From NCBI GenBank assembly GCA_035604685.1, contig DATNIB010000046.1, forward strand, positions 1 to 57,739: 57,739 bases of DNA. The letters run 5' to 3'. This document shows positions 7,123 to 15,998 of this stretch, piece by piece. Within the stretch, counting starts at the first letter, position 1. Every line of letters begins with the position of its first letter. The DNA is from DATNIB01 sp035604685. Its GTDB lineage: Bacteria > Actinomycetota > Acidimicrobiia > Acidimicrobiales > RAAP-2. Under the pieces are notes generated by a model, which saw nothing but the letters and a program-made list of their open reading frames with translations, was not told the DNA's origin and did no database searches. The position numbers and the translations under genes are program-made.

Positions 7123-8621
7123 ACCCCAGCTCCCAAAGCTCGTCCCCCACGGTGGTCGCAGACGCGGCGCGACCAGAGGCTGGTCCCGGGGTTCGCCAGC
7201 ACCCAACTCCGGCCGCCCCCCTGGGCCCCGGGGTGGCCCAGCTGCTCAGGGGCTGGGGGCGAACCGCGCCGTCCTTCGGGCGCCTCGTCCGGCCCGAGGA
7301 TGCCCAGGCCCTGACCGAGCTCCTCGCTACCCGCCCGTCGGACGGGCCCCAGGGCGGCCAACCGGCCGGCGGCCTGATCGCGCGAGGGCTCGGGCGAAGC
7401 TACGGCGACGCGGCCCAGAGTGGCGGCGGCATCGTCGTCGACACGGCCGGCTTCGACTCGATCGGCCCCGTCGACCCCGAGACCGGCATCGTCGAGGTCG
7501 GGAGTGGGGTCAGCCTCGACGAGCTGATCGCTCGGTCACTGCCGCTCGGGTGGTTCGTGTCGGTGTCGCCAGGAACCCGCTGGGTGACCGTCGGCGGGGC
7601 GATCGCCGCCGACGTGCACGGGAAGAACCATCACCGCGACGGCGGCTTCTGCTCCCACGTGACCAGCCTCACGCTCGCGACCCCGACGGGGACGCGGGTG
7701 GTCGGCCCCGACACCGACGCCGAGCTCTTCTGGGCGACGGCCGGCGGGATGGGCCTGACCGGCGTGATCACCGGGGCGACCCTGCGCCTCACCGGGGTCG
7801 AGACGTCTTGGATGGTCGTAGACACCGAACGGTTTGCCGTGCTCGACGACCTGATGGCGGTCATGGACGCCTCCGATGCGTCGTATCGGTACTCGGTGGC
7901 CTGGGTGGACTTCTCGCCGGGGCACCGGGGTTTCGGCCGGGCCGTCCTCACGCGGGGCGATCACGCGACCGCGGGCGCACTCGGTCCGGCCCGGCGCGAG
8001 CGGGCCGTCGAGGTGCCCCACGCCCCGCGGTTGCGAGTCCCGGTGCTCGCACCGCGCTGGCTCGTGAACCCGGCAACGGTCCGCGCGTTCAACGAGGTGA
8101 TCTTCCGCCGTTCCCCGCGGCGCCGCCCGGGTGCCCTCCAACCGCTCGCCTCCTTCTTCCATCCGCTCGATGTCGTCGCCGATTGGAACCTGCTCTATGG
8201 CGCCCCCGGATTCGTCCAGTACCAGTTCGTGGTGGGTGCCGCACAGGCCGAGGCGGTGCACCGGACGGCGGCGATGCTGCAGGCGGCCCGGGTGTCGTGC
8301 TCATTGGCCGTACTCAAGCGATTCGGTCCGGGCGATCCCGGGCCCCTCTCCTTCCCCATGGAGGGCTGGACCCTGGCCCTCGACTTCCCCGCCGGTCAGG
8401 AACGACTGCCGGCTCTCCTCGACCAGCTCGACCAGCTCGTCGCGTCCGTCGGGGGACGGGTGTATCTGGCCAAGGACGCGCGGCTCTCGCCCGAGCTGCT
8501 GGCCGTCATGTACCCGGCGGTCGGGAAGTTGGCGGACGTCCGCCGACGCGTCGATCCGGATGGCCTGCTCGGATCGGATCTCACCCGTCGCCTCGGCCTG
8601 AGCGGTGCCCCCCGTGAATGA
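7119..8621 (+). CDS. dprE1: Decaprenylphosphoryl-ribose 2'-oxidase DprE1
   Basis: This 500-residue FAD enzyme of the VAO/GlcD type oxidises decaprenylphosphoryl-ribose to the 2'-keto form. The FAD segments GRSYGDAAQ, SPGTRWVTVGGAIAADVHGKNHHRDGG and the C-terminal GGRVYLAKDARL with the catalytic-site lysine are conserved. The position matching mycobacterial Cys387 (the cysteine covalently modified by benzothiazinones) is Ala420 in WTLALDFP. There is a roughly 30-residue Pro/Ala-rich N-terminal extension. The GTG start overlaps ubiA and dprE2 overlaps the end, giving a tight ubiA-dprE1-dprE2 unit. Confidence 0.93.
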   Translation: MNPSSQSSSPTVVADAARPEAGPGVRQHPTPAAPLGPGVAQLLRGWGRTAPSFGRLVRPEDAQALTELLATRPSDGPQGGQPAGGLIARGLGRSYGDAAQSGGGIVVDTAGFDSIGPVDPETGIVEVGSGVSLDELIARSLPLGWFVSVSPGTRWVTVGGAIAADVHGKNHHRDGGFCSHVTSLTLATPTGTRVVGPDTDAELFWATAGGMGLTGVITGATLRLTGVETSWMVVDTERFAVLDDLMAVMDASDASYRYSVAWVDFSPGHRGFGRAVLTRGDHATAGALGPARRERAVEVPHAPRLRVPVLAPRWLVNPATVRAFNEVIFRRSPRRRPGALQPLASFFHPLDVVADWNLLYGAPGFVQYQFVVGAAQAEAVHRTAAMLQAARVSCSLAVLKRFGPGDPGPLSFPMEGWTLALDFPAGQERLPALLDQLDQLVASVGGRVYLAKDARLSPELLAVMYPAVGKLADVRRRVDPDGLLGSDLTRRLGLSGAPRE

Positions 8622-9381
8622 CGCGTTCGGCCGTCCGCAGTCGGTGGTGGTGCTCGGTGGGACCTCGGAGATCGCCGGCGCACTGGTCGACCTCCTGGTG
8701 GCCGACCGGTGCCGGACGCTGGTCCTGGCCGGCCGCGACCGGGAGGCTCTGACCGCCGCGGCCGCGCGAGCGCGGTCGGGCGGAGCGCAGCGGGTCGAGA
8801 CCGTGGTGTTCGACGCGGCCGACGTCGCCGCCGCGGCGGCGGCCGTCGCCGAGTCCTTCGCGGCGGCCGCCGAGGGCGTGGATCTGGTGGTGGTCGCCCT
8901 CGGTCTGCTGAGCGAGTCGCCCGCCGATGCCTCGGAGCCGTCGCGGGTGGTCGAGTTGATCACTGCGAACTTCACCTGGCCGGCGGCGGCGATCGGCGCC
9001 GCGGCCGAGCGCCTGCGGGTCCAGGGCGGCGGCCGGGTGGTCGTGCTGTCGTCGGTCGCCGCCGTCCGGGCCCGTCCGGCCAACTTCATCTACGGGTCGG
9101 CCAAGGCCGGACTGGACCGGTTCGCCCTCGGGCTCTCAGAGGCCCTCCGGGGCTCGGGTGTGCTCGTCCAGGTCGTCCGACCAGGCTTCGTCCGCACCAA
9201 GATGACCCGCGGCTTGCGCCCCGCCCCGTTCGCCGTCGGGCCCGAGGCCGTTGCCGCGGCCGTCCTGCGTGGCCTGCAACGGAACGAACCGGTGATCTGG
9301 GTGCCACCCGTTCTGCGGTGGTCCTTCGTCGTCCTTCGTCTGCTCCCCGGTCCGATCTGGCGGCGGCTGGCTCCCAAGTAG
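8614..9381 (+). CDS. dprE2: Decaprenylphosphoryl-2-keto-ribose reductase DprE2
   Basis: This short-chain dehydrogenase (255 residues) reduces the keto intermediate from DprE1, giving decaprenylphosphoryl-arabinose. It has the Rossmann motif LGGTSEIAG near the N-terminus, the SSVAAVRA serine and the YGSAKAG catalytic Tyr-Lys. I chose GTG 8614 because the resulting N-terminus (NDAFGRPQSVVVLGG) and length match mycobacterial DprE2; GTG 8605 is the alternative. It overlaps dprE1 by 8 bp. Confidence 0.9.
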   Translation: MNDAFGRPQSVVVLGGTSEIAGALVDLLVADRCRTLVLAGRDREALTAAAARARSGGAQRVETVVFDAADVAAAAAAVAESFAAAAEGVDLVVVALGLLSESPADASEPSRVVELITANFTWPAAAIGAAAERLRVQGGGRVVVLSSVAAVRARPANFIYGSAKAGLDRFALGLSEALRGSGVLVQVVRPGFVRTKMTRGLRPAPFAVGPEAVAAAVLRGLQRNEPVIWVPPVLRWSFVVLRLLPGPIWRRLAPK

Positions 9382-9482
9382 CCGGGCGCAGGGCGGCGGC
9401 GGCCGGCGCCGGACACGATTCGACCGACCTCGCGCTGCAGGCCTGTGGCAGAGTTGGCGAGAGACCGCGTGCAGGGGGTTAC

Positions 9483-10748
9483 ATGAAATTCACCTGGTTC
9501 AACCTGATGCCCTGGCCGCATCTGCCCGACGACTTCCGGCAGAACCATCGCTCCGTCTGGGTCGACATCGACAGTCGCCTGTTCGATCCGGCGAAGGCGA
9601 ACACCATGTACCACGAGTACATGGACCAGCTCGAGTACGCCGATTCGCTCGGCTTCGACGGCATCGGCGTCAATGAGCACCATCAGAACGGCTATGGCCT
9701 GATGCCGTCCCCCAACATCATCGCGGCGACGCTCGCCCGGCGAACCTCGCGCGCGGCCATCTGCGTGATCGGTAACTCCATCGCGCTGTACAACCCGCCC
9801 ATACGGGTCGCCGAGGAGTTCGCCATGCTCGACTGCATCTCGGGCGGCCGCCTGGTGGCCGGCTTCCCAGTGGGGACGCCGATGGACACCAACTTCTGCT
9901 ACGGCCAGATCCCGGCGCTCACGAGGGACAAGTACGCCGAGAACCACGACCTCATCATCAAGGCGTGGACGACGACCGAACCGTTCGCCTTCGACGGCAA
10001 GTACAACCAGCTGCGCTACGTGAACTGCTGGCCCCGGCCAATCCAGCAACCGCACCCGCCGATCTACATCCCGGGCGGTGGTTCGATCGAGACCTGGGAC
10101 TTCTGCCTCGACCACGACTACAACTACTCGTACCTCTCCTTCACGGGGTATCTGCGGGGCAAGGCGCTGCTCGACGGCTACTGGGAGCGCGTGGCGGAAC
10201 GGGGCAAGGACGATTCGCCCAACCGCGCCGCGTTCGCCCAGGTGATCTGCGTGGCGGACACCGACGCCGAGGCGGAGCGGCTCTACGCCGAGCACATCTT
10301 GTACTTCTACAACCGCTGTCTCCACGTCTACCCGGGCTTTGCCGACCCTCCCGGCTACCGGACGATCAAGACCATCAAGGCCGGTGCCATGAGCCAACTC
10401 ACGGCGGCCGCGATGCGCGACTTTCAGAGCCTCACCTGGAAGGACCTGGTGGAGGGCGGGCACGTCATCGCCGGCAGCCCCGCCACGGTGCGGGACCGGA
10501 TGACCGAGATGATCCAGGGGCTCCGCATCGGGCACGTCTTCTGCCTGCTCCATACCGGTAACCAGCCCGACTGGAAGACGCGGTACTCGACCGAGCTCTT
10601 CGCCACCCAGGTGATGCCCGAGTTGCACAAGCTCTGGCCCGAGTACGAGGGCGACGACCGCTGGTGGATCCATCCGCTGGAGGATCGGGTGGACCCGACC
10701 GCTGGGTCGCCACTGAAGCCGGCCTCGGTGCCGGAGGTGATCCGGTGA
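9483..10748 (+). CDS. LLM class flavin-dependent oxidoreductase
   Basis: This 421-residue luciferase-like monooxygenase-family protein starts at ATG 9483, a few bases after an AGGGGG ribosome-binding site. Its N-terminal barrel shows GFDGIGVNEHHQNGYGLMPSP, the EHH segment typical of bacterial luciferase relatives, and SGGRLVAGFPVG for flavin phosphate binding. The flavin (FMN or F420) and the substrate cannot be read from the sequence. It overlaps the next hydrolase gene by 4 bp, so the two probably act in one degradative or detoxifying route: oxygenation then hydrolysis (inference). Confidence 0.85.
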   Translation: MKFTWFNLMPWPHLPDDFRQNHRSVWVDIDSRLFDPAKANTMYHEYMDQLEYADSLGFDGIGVNEHHQNGYGLMPSPNIIAATLARRTSRAAICVIGNSIALYNPPIRVAEEFAMLDCISGGRLVAGFPVGTPMDTNFCYGQIPALTRDKYAENHDLIIKAWTTTEPFAFDGKYNQLRYVNCWPRPIQQPHPPIYIPGGGSIETWDFCLDHDYNYSYLSFTGYLRGKALLDGYWERVAERGKDDSPNRAAFAQVICVADTDAEAERLYAEHILYFYNRCLHVYPGFADPPGYRTIKTIKAGAMSQLTAAAMRDFQSLTWKDLVEGGHVIAGSPATVRDRMTEMIQGLRIGHVFCLLHTGNQPDWKTRYSTELFATQVMPELHKLWPEYEGDDRWWIHPLEDRVDPTAGSPLKPASVPEVIR

Positions 10749-11551
10749 CGGTGACCACCGACCGGGTTCGAACCCGGCGCGGCGCGGAGTGCGCGGTGCG
10801 GAGCTTCGGTGACCCCTCTGACCCGCCGATGGTGTTCCTGCACAGCGCGGCCGGCACCGTCGGCGACGACGCCTTCCTGCTGGCCACGGCCGCCCACGGC
10901 TATCGGGTGCTGGCGCCCGAGTGGCCGGGATACGGGTCATCCACCGGAGAAGAGCTGCTCGAAGACATGTTGGACTTCTCGCTGCACGGGTGGGACGTCG
11001 TGAACGGGCTCGGGTTGGAGCGAGTGGTGCTCGTCGGCCACTCGATGGGGGGGATGATCGCGGCCGAGATGGCGGCGTTGTGTCCCGACCGGCTGCGGGC
11101 GCTCGTGCTCGTCTCGCCGAACGGGCTCTGGGACGAAAACCACCCGGTTGTCGACCTGTTCAGCCTGCTGCCGTTCCAGTTCGCCGAGGTGCTCTTCGCG
11201 GACCCGGTGGCGGGCGCCGCGCTCTTGACCGGCGGCCTGGACTTCACCGACATGGAGGCCCTGACCGAGTTCTTCGTCGGGAACTCCCGGCGGCTCGGCA
11301 CCGCCGGCAAGATCCTCTTCCCGATTCCCAATCGACGCCTGTCCAAGCGCCTCTACCGGGTGACGACGCCCGCGCTCATTGCCTGGGGCGACGCCGACCG
11401 GTACATGAACCCGAGCTACGCCTCAGCCTGGCAGGCGTCGCTCGAGGACGCGACCGTCGTCTCACTGGCCGGTGCCGGGCACATGGTTCCCTTCGAGCGG
11501 CCCGAGGAGCTGGCCGCCGCGGTCGGCGACTTCGTCCGTCAGCATCCCTGA
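10745..11551 (+). CDS. Alpha/beta hydrolase
   Basis: This 268-residue alpha/beta-fold hydrolase has the nucleophile elbow GHSMGG, an FLHSAAG oxyanion-side segment, a GDADRYMNP acid-loop region and a late GAGHMVPFERPEEL histidine block. Together these provide a complete Ser-Asp-His set. The GTG start at 10745 overlaps the stop of the LLM oxidoreductase. It resembles C-C bond hydrolases and esterases that act after ring or side-chain oxygenation; the substrate is unknown. Confidence 0.85.
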   Translation: MTVTTDRVRTRRGAECAVRSFGDPSDPPMVFLHSAAGTVGDDAFLLATAAHGYRVLAPEWPGYGSSTGEELLEDMLDFSLHGWDVVNGLGLERVVLVGHSMGGMIAAEMAALCPDRLRALVLVSPNGLWDENHPVVDLFSLLPFQFAEVLFADPVAGAALLTGGLDFTDMEALTEFFVGNSRRLGTAGKILFPIPNRRLSKRLYRVTTPALIAWGDADRYMNPSYASAWQASLEDATVVSLAGAGHMVPFERPEELAAAVGDFVRQHP

Positions 11552-11624
11552 GGGTCGGGATGCCGGGGGTGGCGGGGTCGGGGATCCGGGCTCGCTCCCC
11601 GCGGGGCCGGCACACGAGCGCCCG

Positions 11625-12272
11625 GTGAGCGCGACCCCGCCTTCGGCCGAACCGGGCGGCCGCACCCTCACCCTCGACGAAGCGTCCGTCGACCCCGATC
11701 CGATGACGCAGCTGTCCGGTTGGCTGGAGACCGCCCGGGCGGCCGGTGAACCGATGCCCGAGGCGATGGCGGTCGCCACGGCGACGCCCGACGGGCTCCC
11801 GTCCTCCCGGATGGTGCTGCTGCGCGGCCTCGACGACGGCGGACTCGTGTTCTTCACCGACCGGACCAGCGCCAAGGGCCGGGACCTGGCGGCGAACCCC
11901 GTCGCCGCCGCGCTCTTTCACTGGCTCCTCCCGGTGCACCGCCAGGTCCGGGTGACCGGCGAGGTGGCGGAGGTCGACGACGGACGGTCGGACGCCTACT
12001 GGCGGTCGCGCCCGACCGGGGCTCGTCGCAGCGCGGCTGCCAGCCACCAGAGCGAGGTGATCGCCAGCCGAGCGGCGATCGAGCGGGAGGTGGCCGAACT
12101 GGCTGCTGGCTTCGACGAGGCGACCGGGCCACCGCGGCCTCCCCGATGGGGCGGCTACCTGATCCGACCCCGGGTCGTCGAATTCTGGCAGGAGGGGGCC
12201 GATCGCCTGCACGACCGGCTCCGCTTCCAGGCGGACGCCGGCCGCTGGCGCATCGAGCGGCTGTCGCCCTGA
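11625..12272 (+). CDS. pdxH: Pyridoxamine 5'-phosphate oxidase
   Basis: This 215-residue FMN enzyme oxidises pyridoxine or pyridoxamine phosphate to pyridoxal phosphate. Recognisable blocks are PSSRMVLLRG, FFTDRTSAKGRDL (FMN contacts), HWLLPVHRQVRVTG, SHQSEVI and the C-terminal WRIERLSP that closes the active site. The start is GTG 11625; the open frame continues upstream into the preceding hydrolase but without conserved sequence. The length is typical of the family. Confidence 0.92.
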   Translation: MSATPPSAEPGGRTLTLDEASVDPDPMTQLSGWLETARAAGEPMPEAMAVATATPDGLPSSRMVLLRGLDDGGLVFFTDRTSAKGRDLAANPVAAALFHWLLPVHRQVRVTGEVAEVDDGRSDAYWRSRPTGARRSAAASHQSEVIASRAAIEREVAELAAGFDEATGPPRPPRWGGYLIRPRVVEFWQEGADRLHDRLRFQADAGRWRIERLSP

Positions 12273-12286
12273 CCCCCGCCGGCGGT

Positions 12287-12318
12287 AGTTGACGTTAACG
12301 TCAACTGTTCGGTACGGT
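12287..12318 (+). promoter_or_regulatory. Perfect 20-bp palindrome overlapping a promoter (MerR-type operator)
   Basis: AGTTGACGTTAACGTCAACT (12287-12306) equals its own reverse complement. It contains a -35-like TTGACG (12289-12294), followed after an 18-bp spacer by TACGGT (12313-12318) as the -10. A dyad lying in a long spacer is the classic architecture of MerR-regulated promoters, and a MerR-family gene ends the operon that this promoter would drive. Autoregulation is therefore likely. Confidence 0.7.
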
Positions 12319-12399
12319 CCGGGGATACCCAGACGCCCGCGGCTCTCCTTCAACCACGCCTCCCCGACCGGTAACGGCGCCCGGCCCTCTGCGACGAGC

Positions 12400-14157
12400 T
12401 TGTCGTCACGGGCCGCCCTGAACGGGAGCGCCGAGCGTCGGTCGGACCGCTACAAGTGGATCGCCCTCATCAACACCACCATGGGCACGCTCATGGTGGC
12501 GATCGACGGCACGATCGTCCTCATCGCCATGCCCGACATCTTCCGGGGCATCAAGCTCAACCCCCTCCTTCCGGGGAACAGCTTCTATCTGCTGTGGATG
12601 ATTCTCGGCTTTCTCGTCGTGACGAGCGTGCTGGTCGTCAGCCTCGGACGATTGGGCGACATGTACGGCCGCGTGAAGATCTACAACCTCGGCTTCGCCC
12701 TGTTCACGTTCTTCTCGCTGCTGCTCACGATCACCTGGATGTCGGGGACGGACGGGGCGACCTGGCTCATCGTGATGCGGGTCTTCCAAGGGGTGGGCGG
12801 AGCCATGGTGTTCGCCAACTCGTCAGCCATCATCACCGATGCCTTCCCCTCCAACCAGCGGGGCATGGCGCTTGGGATCAACGGGGTGGCGGCCACCAGC
12901 GGCACGTTCATCGGACTGGTGCTGGGCGGTCTCTTGGCGCCGGTCAACTGGCGGCTGATCTTCCTCGTGTCCGTGCCGATCGGCCTGTTCTGCACGGTGT
13001 GGGCCTACACGATGCTCCACGACGTGACTCCACCCCGCAGGACATCGGTCGACTGGGCCGGCAACCTCACGTTTGCCCTGGGGCTCATCAGCATCATGGT
13101 GGGGATCACCTACGGGATCGAGCCGTATCGCAACCACTCCATGGGGTGGACCAGCCCGACGGTCATGGGCGAGCTCGGCGCGGGCGTCGCGCTGCTGATC
13201 GCCTTCTCCGTCATCGAGCGCCACACCCGCGAGCCGATGTTCCGCCTGCAGCTGTTCCGCATCCGGGCCTTCACCGCCGGAGTCGTGGCCAGCTTCCTGT
13301 CGGCCGTCGGCCGGGGCGGGCTCATGTTCATGCTCATCATCTGGCTGCAGGGCATCTGGCTGCCCCAGCACGGCTATGACTTCGCCCGCACCCCCTTGTG
13401 GGCCGGCATCTACATGTTGCCCCTCACCGCCGGGTTCCTCATCGCCGGGCCGATCTCGGGGGTGCTGTCGGACCGCTACGGGGCGCGGCCCTTCGCCACC
13501 GGCGGGATGCTCTGCACGGCCACGGCCTTCTTGCTGCTCGAGCTGCTCCCGATCGACTTCGGCTATTGGACGTTCGCGCCGTTGCTCTTGCTCATGGGGC
13601 TGAGCAACGGCCTGTTCATGTCGCCCAACCGGGCCGGGGTGATGAACAGCCTGCCCGCCGAACACCGGGGGGCCGGTGCCGGCATGTTGAACACGTTCCA
13701 GAACTCCGCCCAGGTGCTGTCGATCGGGATCTTCTTCTCGCTCATGATCATCGGGCTCTCCGGGGTGCTGCCGACCAGCCTGTACCAGGGACTCGTGCAC
13801 CAGGGCGTCTCGGCCCACGTCGCCAGCCGGGTGGCACACCTCCCGGCGGTGTCGACGCTGTTCGCCGCGCTCCTCGGATACAACCCGATACAGCATCTCC
13901 TGGGACCCTCTGTGCTGGCCCACCTGCCCGCCGGGCGGGCGGCAGTCCTCGAGGGCCGCTCTTTCTTTCCGGGCCTCATCTCCACCCCGTTTCGCCACGG
14001 CCTGCACGCCGCGTTCGACTTCTCCATCGGGGCATGCCTGCTCGCCGCGGCGGCGTCGTGGATCCGGGGCGGCCGCTACGTCTACGCCGAGGCGACGGCC
14101 GAGGTGCCGGAGGCCCTCGCCCCCGCCGTCCCGGTAGCCGAGGAGGCGGTTCTGTGA
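12400..14157 (+). CDS. MFS drug exporter, EmrB/QacA (DHA2) type
   Basis: A proton-driven multidrug efflux-type transporter with about 14 membrane helices. Motif A-like GRLGDMYGRVK follows helix 2, and motif C-like GTFIGLVLGG lies in helix 5. A 47-residue insert-like segment near the C-terminus (HVASRVAHLP to LEGRSFFPG) precedes the last helix, as in DHA2 members. The frame is open from TTG 12289, but that lies inside the promoter palindrome, so I place the start at TTG 12400; the exact start is uncertain. It overlaps the MerR gene by 4 bp. Confidence 0.85.
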   Translation: MSSRAALNGSAERRSDRYKWIALINTTMGTLMVAIDGTIVLIAMPDIFRGIKLNPLLPGNSFYLLWMILGFLVVTSVLVVSLGRLGDMYGRVKIYNLGFALFTFFSLLLTITWMSGTDGATWLIVMRVFQGVGGAMVFANSSAIITDAFPSNQRGMALGINGVAATSGTFIGLVLGGLLAPVNWRLIFLVSVPIGLFCTVWAYTMLHDVTPPRRTSVDWAGNLTFALGLISIMVGITYGIEPYRNHSMGWTSPTVMGELGAGVALLIAFSVIERHTREPMFRLQLFRIRAFTAGVVASFLSAVGRGGLMFMLIIWLQGIWLPQHGYDFARTPLWAGIYMLPLTAGFLIAGPISGVLSDRYGARPFATGGMLCTATAFLLLELLPIDFGYWTFAPLLLLMGLSNGLFMSPNRAGVMNSLPAEHRGAGAGMLNTFQNSAQVLSIGIFFSLMIIGLSGVLPTSLYQGLVHQGVSAHVASRVAHLPAVSTLFAALLGYNPIQHLLGPSVLAHLPAGRAAVLEGRSFFPGLISTPFRHGLHAAFDFSIGACLLAAAASWIRGGRYVYAEATAEVPEALAPAVPVAEEAVL

Positions 14158-14669
14158 ACGTGCAGCCCCTGGACAGTGAGGGCGCGCCACTTCGCATAGG
14201 CGAACTGGCCAAGCGGGCCGGCGTGACCACGCGCACGCTTCGCTATTGGGAGGAGTTCGGCCTCGTCAAACCGACCGACCACCTGTGCTCGGGGGAGCGG
14301 CGCTACCTACCGGCCGAGCTCGAGCGGGTGGCCCACATCCGCGAGCTGCAAGAGCTGCTCGGGCTCACTCTCGCCGAGATCCGTATCGTGCTCGAGTCCG
14401 AAGATGCCGTCGAACGAGCGCGGAGCGCCCGCCTGGCCGGCGCGTCGCGGACCCGGCGGCTGGCCCTGATCGACGACGCCATCGAAGCCCACTCGCGCCT
14501 CATCGAGCGGATGGACGACCGGCTGGCCCGAATTGCCGTCTTTCGCGACGAGTGGCTGGACCGGGGCGAGCGCATGAGAGTGCGGTCGGCAGAGCTTCGA
14601 TCGGAAGTGGACGCCGCCCGACGGGATCGCCCAACGGTGGGTTCTCCCCGGACGTCCAGGAGGGCCTAA
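14154..14669 (+). CDS. MerR family transcriptional regulator
   Basis: This 171-residue regulator has an N-terminal winged helix (LRIGELAKRAGVTTRTLRYWEEFGLV) with the usual RYW signature, then a YLPAELERVAHIRELQELLG second HTH half and a long coiled-coil helix (about residues 95-150). The short, Cys-poor C-terminus argues against metal sensing and for a small-molecule or drug ligand. GTG 14154 follows the ribosome-binding sequence GAGGAGG and overlaps the exporter stop. It probably controls the exporter through the palindrome at 12287. Confidence 0.88.
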   Translation: MNVQPLDSEGAPLRIGELAKRAGVTTRTLRYWEEFGLVKPTDHLCSGERRYLPAELERVAHIRELQELLGLTLAEIRIVLESEDAVERARSARLAGASRTRRLALIDDAIEAHSRLIERMDDRLARIAVFRDEWLDRGERMRVRSAELRSEVDAARRDRPTVGSPRTSRRA

Positions 14670-14765
14670 CAATCCAACGACGGGTCCACCATGGATGGCT
14701 CCGTCAAGAGATCGACGTTCTCGAAGTCCCGCAGACCCCTCGGATGCTGACGCGCATCGCGCCGG

Positions 14766-15998
14766 TCAGGACGTGAACACTCGAAGCGTCTCCCAACCCC
14801 GAACCGTCGAGGTCGGGGCCAGCTTGGCCCGGCTGTAGTCGACCTCCCAGTCGGGGAAACGCTTGAGCACCTCCTCGAGCGCGATCCGGCCCTCGAGCCG
14901 CGCCAGCGCGGCGCCGAGGCAGAAGTGGATGCCGTAGCCGAACGTGAGGAGTTGGCCGATATTTCGGTGGATGTCGAACGTGTCGCCATCGGGGTAGCGC
15001 CGGTCGTCGCGGTTCGCGGACCCGACCAGGAACAGCATCACGCTGCCCTCCGGCACCGTCTGGCCGTACAGCTCGACGTCGCGCGCCACGTACCTGGCCA
15101 CATGCGGCGCCGGCGGCTCGTAGCGGAGGATCTCCTCGATCGCGTTCGGAATGAGCGACGGATCCTCGACGAGCTGACGGCGCTGGTCGGGGTGCTCCGC
15201 AAGTACCTTGCCGGTCCAGCCGATGAGCCTGGTGGTGGTCTCGTTGCCGGCACCGGCGAGCACGTTTACGTAGATCACCACCTCCTCGCGGCTCAGGCGT
15301 CGGACCGTTCCCGTCTCGTCCTCGAACTCGGCGGTCAGTAGTTGGGTCATCAGGTCGTCGGAGGGGTGCGCCGCCCGCCAGGCGACGTACTCCTCGAGGC
15401 CCGCGCCCGGGTTGAAGCCGCGCGAGAAGTCCTGGGGCTGGCCCGGCTCGGTGCGCAGGCTCGCGTCGACCTGGTCCCGGACAGCTTCTTGATCCTCCTC
15501 GGGGATACCGAGGAGCATGCCGATCACCCGCATCGGCATCTGGGCGCCAAGATCGCCCACGAAGTCGAACTCGTTGGCGCCGACCAGGGGATCGAGGGCG
15601 CGGGCGCAAAACTCTCGGATCTGCGGCTCGAGCGCGTTCATCTTTCTCGGCGTGAAGACCCGCGACAGGAGTTGGCGGTGGACCGTGTGGACAGGCTGGT
15701 CCTCAAAGATGAGGGTGCCCGGTGGCATCTCGACGTTGGCTTTGATGAGCTCGAGGATGCCGCCCCGACCCGAGATGTAGGTGTGCTTGTCGACGAAGCC
15801 CCGCTCCACGTCGTCGAACCGGCTTACGGCGTAGAAGTCGTGCGTCTCGTTGTAATAGAGGGGCGCCTCCTCCCGCAGGCGACGGAAGACCGGGTAGGGG
15901 TCGGCGTTGATGTCGACGTCGTAGGGGTCGTAGTAGACGTTGCTCGGACTGCCCACCGTCACGACCGAACCTTCTTGCACGGTCGGCACTACGTCCAT
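14766..15998 (-). CDS. Cytochrome P450
   Basis: This 410-residue soluble P450 has the I-helix AGAGNETTT oxygen-activation motif, the K-helix EILR (ExxR) and the heme-thiolate loop FGYGIHFCLGAALARLE with its axial cysteine. The start is placed at the MDVVPTVQEG methionine (15998) because the region before it is not P450-like. No ferredoxin or reductase gene is adjacent; the ferredoxin at 3953 could serve it but lies in another operon. Substrate unknown. It is transcribed divergently from the cupin gene. Confidence 0.9.
   Translation of the reverse strand: MDVVPTVQEGSVVTVGSPSNVYYDPYDVDINADPYPVFRRLREEAPLYYNETHDFYAVSRFDDVERGFVDKHTYISGRGGILELIKANVEMPPGTLIFEDQPVHTVHRQLLSRVFTPRKMNALEPQIREFCARALDPLVGANEFDFVGDLGAQMPMRVIGMLLGIPEEDQEAVRDQVDASLRTEPGQPQDFSRGFNPGAGLEEYVAWRAAHPSDDLMTQLLTAEFEDETGTVRRLSREEVVIYVNVLAGAGNETTTRLIGWTGKVLAEHPDQRRQLVEDPSLIPNAIEEILRYEPPAPHVARYVARDVELYGQTVPEGSVMLFLVGSANRDDRRYPDGDTFDIHRNIGQLLTFGYGIHFCLGAALARLEGRIALEEVLKRFPDWEVDYSRAKLAPTSTVRGWETLRVFTS

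Noticed and set aside
12289..12399. Upstream extension of the MFS exporter from TTG 12289
   Set aside because: The codons lie inside the palindromic promoter and encode no transporter-like sequence.
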